The notes beneath the pieces were generated by a model, which was not told where the DNA came from, made no database searches, and saw only the letters and a program-made list of their open reading frames with translations. This document shows, in pieces, positions 1 through 5,567 of a stretch of DNA of 5,567 bases (within the stretch, counting starts at the first letter, position 1; each line of letters begins with the position of its first letter). The position numbers and the translations under genes were made by a program. The DNA is from an uncultured Veillonella sp. (GTDB lineage: Bacteria > Bacillota > Negativicutes > Veillonellales > Veillonellaceae): assembly GCA_959608595.1 (NCBI GenBank), contig CAUHTB010000064.1, forward strand, positions 1 through 5,567, given 5' to 3'.

Positions 1-168
1 AGCATCAAGATCTGATGGAGATAATACATTTCCTTCTTCATCAACATATTCTCGGAATTCGTTAAAGTATACACCTGGAATATCTGATTCTTCTAACTCA
101 GGTACATCCTCTGGCTCAATATCCCAAAATTCTATTTCCACAGATTGATTTTCATGCTTATTTATCAT
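1..168 (-). CDS. Acidic protein of unknown function, N-terminal 56 residues (runs off left edge)
   Basis: An open frame starts at an ATG at 166-168 and continues past base 1, so only 56 codons are visible. The start is well fixed: an in-frame TAG lies two codons upstream, and a possible Shine-Dalgarno AAAGGGAG sits 9 bases before the ATG. The fragment is strikingly acidic, with 18 Asp/Glu against 2 Lys/Arg, and contains the runs WDIEPEDVPELEE and YVDEEGNVLSPSDLD. There is no signal peptide or membrane segment, so it is probably cytoplasmic. It begins 28 bases after the stop of the small membrane protein gene, which suggests co-transcription. I do not recognise the family. A negatively charged partner or inhibitor protein is one possibility, but the fragment is too short to assign a role. 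Confidence 0.65.
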   Translation of the reverse strand, partial: MINKHENQSVEIEFWDIEPEDVPELEESDIPGVYFNEFREYVDEEGNVLSPSDLDA

Positions 169-196
169 TTCCTAACACTCCCTTTATCAGAGAAAT

Positions 197-577
197 TTAC
201 TTAAATACAAGAAAATTAACAAAAGTATTGAGTACAATAATAAAGATAATTCGACTATAGATGTTTAATCTACTAATAACATCTGTTAATTTATAAGGCA
301 TATTGGTTTCTTTATTAATCTCTTTATTTACAATCTTCTTCAAATAAACCAATTTAAGCATTTCGGATATAGATACTAAGAATAGAACTATAGCAAATAT
401 TTTATTACTATAATCAGCAAAAATTAAACCTAAATAAATTACTAAAACTTGGAAGATTTGTATAAATAAAAAAGATTTACTTCTTTTAAAAGAAGCCGAT
501 ACAAAATATATTTCTTTTGATTTAGCTAGAATTACTACTGTAATAACAGCCATTAATGTTAAAAAAAGAAAAATCAT
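197..577 (-). CDS. Small four-helix membrane protein of unknown function, 126 aa
   Basis: The frame begins at ATG 575-577 behind a good GAGGAG ribosome binding site three bases upstream, and ends in TAA. The product is very hydrophobic. Likely membrane helices are residues 1-18, 36-54, 60-79 and 108-125. The basic stretches at 19-34 (K19, K21, K31, R32, K34) and 80-89 (K80, K81, K85, K89) would be cytoplasmic by the positive-inside rule, giving outside N and C termini. The 80-107 loop is charged and is the only sizeable soluble part. Hand counting over 241-480 gives about 21% GC, far below polC, partly because hydrophobic residues favour T-rich codons but possibly also because the gene was acquired. 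It lies beyond the terminator that follows polC and leads into the acidic gene. I do not recognise the family; no catalytic motif is visible. Confidence 0.7.
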   Translation of the reverse strand: MIFLFLTLMAVITVVILAKSKEIYFVSASFKRSKSFLFIQIFQVLVIYLGLIFADYSNKIFAIVLFLVSISEMLKLVYLKKIVNKEINKETNMPYKLTDVISRLNIYSRIIFIIVLNTFVNFLVFK

Positions 578-639
578 TTTCTCCTCGTAGTATAGTTATA
601 ATGGGTAATATTATTAATTGTATTTTAGCAAAATATAGA
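578..639 (-). promoter_or_regulatory. AT-rich upstream region of the small membrane gene, weak candidate promoter
   Basis: Because the hairpin at 640-681 should stop transcription from polC, the downstream pair needs its own promoter, and this 62-base stretch is where it should be. On the minus strand a TATAAC hexamer (595-600) is a possible -10 element, but no convincing -35 lies 17 bases upstream, and the resulting leader would be only about 15 bases. This is inferred from position more than from a clear motif. Confidence 0.25.
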
Positions 640-681
640 AAAATAAGCACTATATCCCAATATGGATATAGTGCTTATTTT
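640..681 (-). terminator. Rho-independent terminator after polC, probably bidirectional
   Basis: A perfect 18-bp inverted repeat (arms 640-657 and 664-681) encloses a 6-base loop. Each arm begins with AAAATAAGC or ends with GCTTATTTT, so the stem supplies a T-tract on both strands; on the minus strand the transcript continues as TTTTTC. It sits 42 bases past the polC stop codon and before the next same-strand gene, so its main role is most likely to end the holA-polC transcript. Its symmetry would allow it to stop plus-strand transcription too. Confidence 0.8.
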
Positions 682-715
682 GTATTTAAGTATAACTAGT
701 ATTTAAGTATAACCA
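682..715. repeat. Two tandem 17-bp direct repeats between polC and its terminator
   Basis: Units GTATTTAAGTATAACTA (682-698) and GTATTTAAGTATAACCA (699-715) are adjacent and differ at one position. A partial third copy, GTATTT, starts at 716 and runs toward the polC stop. It lies in the 3' untranslated part of the polC transcript. It looks like a local slippage duplication; no binding protein or function can be named from the sequence. Confidence 0.75.
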
Positions 716-723
716 GTATTTTA

Positions 724-3700
724 TTATGCCCCAAAGAGTGACATTTGTTCATCTTCAGGTAGTTCACCACAGCATTTGAGTTCTTTCATTAGATCAATGA
801 TGGTGTTAGATACCTTACAACGACGTTGCAAGTCTTTTAAAGATGTAAACGGACGTTCTTCTCGTTCAGCTACGATAGCATCAGCTACTGTTTCACCTAA
901 GGAATCAATAGCCAAGAATGGCGGTAATAAAGCACCATCTTTAATGCTAAAGCGTCTAGCTTCAGAGTGTTGAATATCTACATTAACAAAACGATAACCC
1001 CGTTGGTACATTTCCATAGATACTTCTAAGGCACTCATAAGGTCCTTATCTTTAGGACTGGCACCACGATCAAGAGCTTTAATACGATTGAACTCAGTCA
1101 TTTGCGTTTTAAGGTCTCCCGTCATAATGCGCAAATCAAAGGCCTTGGCACGAATGGAGAAGTAGGCAGCATAGAATGCCAATGGATGGTACACTTTAAA
1201 CCACGCAATGCGGAAAGCCATCATTACATAAGCAACCGCATGAGCCCGTGGGAATAGATAAGAAATCTTTTTACAAGATTCAATAAACCATTCAGGAATA
1301 TTATTTTCACGCATTTCTGCTTCAAATTCCGTCGTAGCTTGCCCTTGTTTATTCCGTTTTTCAATGCCCTTCCCTTTACGCACGTTTTCCATTACGAAGA
1401 AACTATGCTTTCTATCCATGCCGCGATGGATCAAGAAGTTCATTACGTCATCACGGGTGGAGATGGCTTCGTTCAACTTACAAGTACCATTTTTAATAAG
1501 GTCTTGGGCATTGTCGAGCCATACGTTTGTACCATGAGAGAAACCAGAGATACGAACTAAGTCAGAGAATGTTTGGGGACGAGAATCTTCAAGCATGCCC
1601 CGTACGAACTTCGTACCACATTCTGGTACAGCCAAGCTGGCTACTTGGTCACCTTGTAATTGTTCAGGTGTTAAACCAATCCCTTCTGTAGAAGAGAATA
1701 AACTCAATGTTTTTGGATCATCAAATGGTATAGTTTTTGCATCTATACCAGTCAAATCCTCTAGCATACGAATGATAGTAGGATCATCATGGCCCAGAAT
1801 ATCAAGCTTAGTCATACGACCTTCGATAGAGTGATAGTCAAAGTGTGTCGTTAATACGCCACTTTCCTTCTTATTCGCAGGATGCTGTATAGGTGTAAAG
1901 TGATGCACATCCATATCACGAGGACATACCATGATACCACCAGGATGTTGACCAGTAGTATTCTTTACATTCGTAAAGCCTTTTGCTAAATGTTCAAAGA
2001 AGCCACTACGGGCTTGAATATCTCTAATTTCGGCGTACTTTTTAACATAACCAAATGCCGTTTTATCAGCGATAGTACCGATGGTACCGGCTTTAAATAC
2101 ATTGTCACGACCAAATAGTTCTTCCGTATATTTGTGAGCTTTTGCTTGGTAATCACCGGAGAAGTTAAGGTCGATATCTGGAACCTTATCACCTTCGAAA
2201 CCAAGGAAGATAGCAAACGGAATATCATGACCATTTGTTTGTAACGCATGACCGCACTCAGGGCAGTCTTTACGAGGCAAGTCAAAACCACCTGCATATT
2301 CGCCCTTTTCAAAGAATTCTGAATATTTACAGTTAGGACATACATAATGCGGCGGTAATGGGTTTACCTCGGTAATCTCAGACATCGTAGCTGCAAAAGA
2401 AGACCCTACAGAACCACGAGAACCTACAAGGTAGCCATCATCAAGAGATTTTTTTACCAACTTATGAGCGATGTAATACAATACACCATAACCATTGGAG
2501 ATAATACAATCCAATTCATAATCTAAACGTTCTTGTACAACGCGAGGCAATGGATCACCATAAATGGCTTTCGCATTTCTATAACACATTTCTGTGAAAG
2601 CTTCATCGGCACCTTCAATCTTTGGAGAATATGTGCCATCTGGAACTGGTTTAATATCTTCAATGCTATCATTAATTGCACGAGTATTAGTAACAACTAC
2701 TTCATAGGCCTTTTCTTCACTTAAGTAAGGGAAGGATGTCAGCATTTCATCGGTGGTACGTAAATGTAAATCTGGTTGTTCATCTGCATCTGGATAACCA
2801 CAGGCAGTCAACATGATTTCACGGTAAATCTTTTCTTCTGGTGTTAAATAGTGAACGTCACAGGTTGCACAAACAGGCTTATTTAATGCTTCCCCTAATT
2901 CAATAACCGTTTTGTTCATATCGATAAGGGCTTGCTCATCTGGCATAAGTCCTTTACGAACCAAGAACATATTATTTGTATGTGGCTGAATTTCAAGATA
3001 GTCATAGAAAGATGCAACCTCTAATAGTTCTTCCTTTGTAGCGCCACGAACAATGGATTGCATAAGTTCTCCAGCTTCACAAGCAGAACCGATAATAATG
3101 CCTTCACGATGTTCTTCAATAACAGAACGAGGCAAACGAGGACGTACCTTATAGTGTTCAAGGTGGGAAATAGATATCATCTTGTACAGATTGCGCAAAC
3201 CTACCATATTTTTAGCTAATAAGATAATATGGTAACGTTTATCTTTTTCTTTTTTCTTCTTCTTATCTACTACAGGCTCTTCATCACGAGTAACAATTTC
3301 ATCATCAATGAGATAACCTTCTACACCATAGATAACCTTAACGCCCAACTCTTTACCAAGAGCTTGAGCTTCTGGAAAGGCTTGTACAACGCCGTGATCT
3401 GTAATAGCTACCGCAGGATGACCCCATTTTTTTACTGTTTTAAATAGGTCTTTAACAGATACAAGGGCATCCTTATCACTCATCTTAGTATGTAAATGAA
3501 GCTCTACGCGGGAGTCTGGACGGTTTTCAGTACGTTCAACACTAGTAGTTTCCATAGCCTCGATACTGCGAATTGATAGAATATAATCCTTATCAAAACG
3601 ATCATCAAAGCTGACGCTACCTTGTACGCGTACACGTTGTAAACCTTTTAACTGTTTAAGTAGCGCATCCCCTTCTTCAGGGCTATTAGTAAACTTGATG

Positions 3701-4515
3701 AATTTGATGCTATTCGTATCGTCTACGATGCTACCGTTAACAATACTTTTACCAGTCTTAGTATCACGTTTATCTAGACCAACAAATACACCTTCAAAAA
3801 TAACACTAGGCGTATCCAAAGTGCCCATAATTTTAGAGGTAACTCCCTCAATTTTAGGTCCTAAAATCATGCCTTCATCAGTAGGAGCATCCTTCGGGGC
3901 ACGACGAGGGTATTTACTATCCCCTTCACTACCTTTAGCAGTGGATTTTATAGTACTTTTATGTGCAAAACCTTTACTTGCTTTAGGTGTACTGCTCACA
4001 GATGAGACAGTATCACTATTGCTAGATGCGGCAGCCGTTTGATTAGAACGAGACACAACAACAGGACTATTATTAAAGTAGCCCAGCTCAACAGCCTCTA
4101 CAAATGGGGCAAAATCATCTTCATCGACATCATCATATTCATCTTCTTGGTCATAACCAGCAAAAGACTTGCCTCTAGGCACTTTGTTTTTAGCCTCTTC
4201 AGCCTCACGTTGCGCTTCTGCCGCTTCAATCCATTCACCAGCACCACAGCCACCACCATAATAATAGGTATCTAAGCCTTCCCCTGTTTCAGTATCTACC
4301 TTCCAGGCGAAACAACAAGCCGTATCTGTATTCGTTGGAATATTATCAAAAGAAATATTTTTTTCCTTATACCATGCAGATAATCTTTCACGCAAACTAA
4401 GCAATGTAGAAAACGCAGAATCTGCAGCTTGTATCGTCATATGTTGGCTATGACAGTTTACATAGAAGGATGATTTCTTATTCTGTTTTGGTACAACACG
4501 ATAACGTACTTTCAT
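724..4515 (-). CDS. polC: DNA polymerase III alpha subunit, PolC type, lacking the exonuclease domain (1263 aa)
   Basis: Replicative DNA polymerase that extends primed DNA with dNTPs at the chromosomal fork, held on DNA by the sliding clamp. Domains in order: unfamiliar N-terminal region (1-215) with an acidic tract (124-135) and a Ser/Thr-rich linker (about 150-200); OB fold (about 225-322); PHP domain (about 337-565); polymerase palm, fingers and C-terminal regions. Seen: PolC zinc cysteines C726, C729, C751, C754; signature GSRGSVGSS (698-706); catalytic aspartates D780 and D782 (PDIDLNFSG) and D905 (LDILGHDDP); helix-hairpin-helix-like segment near 1204-1219; clamp-binding QMSLF (1257-1261). 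The PHP domain lacks the embedded 3'-5' exonuclease usual in PolC; a 25-residue Lys-rich linker (404-428) takes its place, making the protein about 170 residues shorter than B. subtilis PolC. The start is supported by AAAGGA five bases upstream, within the end of holA. It ends with tandem TAA TAA. The PolC identity is secure. Confidence 0.97.
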   Translation of the reverse strand: MKVRYRVVPKQNKKSSFYVNCHSQHMTIQAADSAFSTLLSLRERLSAWYKEKNISFDNIPTNTDTACCFAWKVDTETGEGLDTYYYGGGCGAGEWIEAAEAQREAEEAKNKVPRGKSFAGYDQEDEYDDVDEDDFAPFVEAVELGYFNNSPVVVSRSNQTAAASSNSDTVSSVSSTPKASKGFAHKSTIKSTAKGSEGDSKYPRRAPKDAPTDEGMILGPKIEGVTSKIMGTLDTPSVIFEGVFVGLDKRDTKTGKSIVNGSIVDDTNSIKFIKFTNSPEEGDALLKQLKGLQRVRVQGSVSFDDRFDKDYILSIRSIEAMETTSVERTENRPDSRVELHLHTKMSDKDALVSVKDLFKTVKKWGHPAVAITDHGVVQAFPEAQALGKELGVKVIYGVEGYLIDDEIVTRDEEPVVDKKKKKEKDKRYHIILLAKNMVGLRNLYKMISISHLEHYKVRPRLPRSVIEEHREGIIIGSACEAGELMQSIVRGATKEELLEVASFYDYLEIQPHTNNMFLVRKGLMPDEQALIDMNKTVIELGEALNKPVCATCDVHYLTPEEKIYREIMLTACGYPDADEQPDLHLRTTDEMLTSFPYLSEEKAYEVVVTNTRAINDSIEDIKPVPDGTYSPKIEGADEAFTEMCYRNAKAIYGDPLPRVVQERLDYELDCIISNGYGVLYYIAHKLVKKSLDDGYLVGSRGSVGSSFAATMSEITEVNPLPPHYVCPNCKYSEFFEKGEYAGGFDLPRKDCPECGHALQTNGHDIPFAIFLGFEGDKVPDIDLNFSGDYQAKAHKYTEELFGRDNVFKAGTIGTIADKTAFGYVKKYAEIRDIQARSGFFEHLAKGFTNVKNTTGQHPGGIMVCPRDMDVHHFTPIQHPANKKESGVLTTHFDYHSIEGRMTKLDILGHDDPTIIRMLEDLTGIDAKTIPFDDPKTLSLFSSTEGIGLTPEQLQGDQVASLAVPECGTKFVRGMLEDSRPQTFSDLVRISGFSHGTNVWLDNAQDLIKNGTCKLNEAISTRDDVMNFLIHRGMDRKHSFFVMENVRKGKGIEKRNKQGQATTEFEAEMRENNIPEWFIESCKKISYLFPRAHAVAYVMMAFRIAWFKVYHPLAFYAAYFSIRAKAFDLRIMTGDLKTQMTEFNRIKALDRGASPKDKDLMSALEVSMEMYQRGYRFVNVDIQHSEARRFSIKDGALLPPFLAIDSLGETVADAIVAEREERPFTSLKDLQRRCKVSNTIIDLMKELKCCGELPEDEQMSLFGA

Positions 4516-4517
4516 TT

Positions 4518-5495
4518 TTATCCTTTATACCCACAATAGGTAATACATAAATCTCTAAATCGCCAAATATCGCCCTTGCTGCTACGGCTATCCAAAATAA
4601 TCTCATAGAGCCCTTTTAATAAAGCTCGTAAAGCCTTAACTGAAATTCTAGGACTTGCTTCATAAGCCAACTTAATCGGATATGGTTTAAATGACGAATC
4701 ATGATCCTTACATAAGTTTTGTATGGCTTGAACAGACATTCCCGCTTGGCGACATTCGCTAACCAGTAGCTGCAAACGTAACTGCCCCTCAATATAGCTC
4801 ATAGCACGATCTAATTCTTTATAGCCGAACATAAACGGAAATAATTCAAGCAATGTATCAATATCTCGTTTCAACAAAGCCTCTTTAAAGGTGAAAATAT
4901 TTTTAGCACCATAGTCACTACCATTCTCTTCAAGGAATTCTTTGGTAATGACTTTATCGCCTGTAATTTGCAAGAAATAACGGTCAAATTCGGTTCGCAT
5001 GAAAGAAACTGGTACATCTTGCCACAATTCGATGAGATGAGCTACATATTCTTGTGCATCAGGGGTCATTTTAAATCCATTAGATGTACAATATTGACGA
5101 ATCCACATCACTAGGTCAGCCCCTTTAAGGCGCTTACATTGATGATTTGGTATTTTATCTAGAATTTCTTTATTCTGTTTGATTCGTTTATCAATCATAT
5201 CATGATAAATCAAAACGATGGGATTAGCCCCGTTATATTCCATAAGGAGTTCATACAATGGAATCCAGGCATCACTATTTTTACCGCTTTTACGAATGAT
5301 AGGCAAATTCACTAAGCAGAATACCTTTTGATCGCCAAAGAGAGAATCTTCACATAGTTTTTCACTTATCTTCTGTGGCCCAGCTTCATCATCTAATACG
5401 GTCACTGGAAGGTCCGGATAGGCACTAAGAAACTTGCGTTTTTCTTCTTCAATTAATTGTGGCTCATCGCCATAGATGAGTTTAATTTCAGCCAT
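4518..5495 (-). CDS. holA: DNA polymerase III delta subunit (clamp loader), 325 aa
   Basis: Delta is the clamp-loader subunit that binds the beta sliding clamp and opens it so that it can be placed on primed DNA; it acts with tau/gamma and delta' in the cytoplasm at the fork. Seen, numbering from the chosen start: the family opening IKLIYGDEPQLIEEE (4-18); DSLFGDQKV (50-58), whose SLF matches the clamp-contacting Leu-Phe of delta; WIRQYCTSNGFKMTPDA (131-147); NIFTFKEALL (199-208) opening the C-terminal helical collar domain; QLRLQLLVSECRQAGMS (238-254) and the PYPIKLAYEA segment (271-280). No Walker A motif is present, as expected for delta. The length fits the family (about 330-350 aa). A GTG five codons upstream could extend it, but the strong AAAGGAGG lies between that GTG and the ATG, so the ATG at 5495 is preferred. 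The two-base gap to polC makes the pair an operon. Sequence is divergent, but the pattern and context agree. Confidence 0.9.
   Translation of the reverse strand: MAEIKLIYGDEPQLIEEEKRKFLSAYPDLPVTVLDDEAGPQKISEKLCEDSLFGDQKVFCLVNLPIIRKSGKNSDAWIPLYELLMEYNGANPIVLIYHDMIDKRIKQNKEILDKIPNHQCKRLKGADLVMWIRQYCTSNGFKMTPDAQEYVAHLIELWQDVPVSFMRTEFDRYFLQITGDKVITKEFLEENGSDYGAKNIFTFKEALLKRDIDTLLELFPFMFGYKELDRAMSYIEGQLRLQLLVSECRQAGMSVQAIQNLCKDHDSSFKPYPIKLAYEASPRISVKALRALLKGLYEIILDSRSSKGDIWRFRDLCITYCGYKG
4521..4526 (-). promoter_or_regulatory. polC ribosome binding site inside the end of holA
   Basis: AAAGGA on the minus strand lies five bases before the polC ATG and is formed by the last two sense codons of holA (Lys-Gly). 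The holA TAA and the polC ATG are separated by only two bases. Ribosomes ending holA are therefore positioned to start polC, suggesting translational coupling. It also supports the ATG at 4515 rather than an internal Met of polC. Confidence 0.75.
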
Positions 5496-5499
5496 ACAT

Positions 5500-5507
5500 C
5501 CTCCTTT
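5500..5507 (-). promoter_or_regulatory. holA ribosome binding site, decides the start
   Basis: AAAGGAGG, a near-perfect Shine-Dalgarno, ends four bases before the ATG at 5493-5495. It overlaps the codons after the upstream in-frame GTG (5508-5510), so that GTG has no comparable site and is unlikely to be the start. The spacing is slightly short but the match is strong. Confidence 0.8.
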
Positions 5508-5567
5508 CACAGATACATATCCTCAATAAAACTGTACCCCATAATATACATATATTCTGATGATGGG

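Noticed and set aside
597..602. Perfect TATAAT on the plus strand
   Set aside because: No -35 element at the right distance and no plus-strand gene downstream; the hairpin at 640-681 would stop any transcript at once.
1986..2345. A 119-codon minus-strand frame overlapping polC
   Set aside because: It lies wholly inside the polymerase zinc and active-site coding region in another frame, has no ribosome binding site, and its translation has no domain-like pattern.
3241..3264. A AAAAAAG slippery sequence that could cause programmed -1 frameshifting in polC
   Set aside because: The A run is read as AAA AAA GAA, which is out of phase for the A AAA AAG type heptamer, and I see no clear downstream hairpin.
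776..4275. Several plus-strand open frames of 63 to 115 codons opposite polC
   Set aside because: All are antisense to a conserved, intact gene, have no good start signals, and their sequences mirror polC codons; they are shadow frames.
5508..5510. GTG as the holA start, giving 330 aa
   Set aside because: The strong AAAGGAGG lies just inside this start and is placed to serve the ATG five codons later.
5543..5556. AT-only palindrome AATATA-CA-TATATT upstream of holA as an operator or -10 region
   Set aside because: Six-base AT-only arms occur easily by chance in this composition, and no matching -35 element is visible.
5511..5567. End of an upstream gene on the minus strand, in one of two frames ending at 5523 or 5507
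   Set aside because: Only 14 to 19 codons are visible and two frames are equally possible, so no gene can be supported. comEC is a common neighbour of holA but cannot be confirmed.

Overview
The window carries part of a bacterial chromosome with every recognisable gene on the minus strand, so transcription runs from right to left. A PolC-type replicative polymerase, with its Cys4 zinc site and GSRGSVGSS signature, points to a low-GC Firmicutes-type organism. The absence of the PolC exonuclease domain, the moderate GC content (about 40% in hand-counted samples of polC) and the general look of the proteins suggest a Negativicutes member such as Veillonella. That assignment is an impression from the proteins, not a database match.

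Right part (about 5567 to 724): a tight two-gene replication unit. holA (DNA polymerase III delta, clamp-loader subunit) is followed after 2 bases by polC (DNA polymerase III alpha, PolC type). The polC ribosome binding site lies inside the last codons of holA, so the two are probably translationally coupled. Delta opens the sliding clamp and loads it on DNA. PolC then binds the clamp through a C-terminal QMSLF motif and extends the strand. PolC here is 1263 aa, against about 1437 aa in Bacillus subtilis. The 3'-5' exonuclease domain normally embedded in the PHP domain is gone, replaced by a lysine-rich linker, while the PHP metal-site residues all appear intact. The N-terminal 215 residues also do not resemble the usual PolC N-terminus.

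Middle (about 723 to 578): a tandem TAA TAA stop, two 17-bp direct repeats, and a perfect 18-bp hairpin that can act as a terminator and separates the replication unit from what follows.

Left part (577 to 1): a very AT-rich pair of short genes, a four-helix membrane protein of unknown function and the N-terminal part of a strongly acidic protein that runs off the window. They are 28 bases apart and probably co-transcribed. Neither is recognised; they look like accessory genes next to the conserved replication locus.
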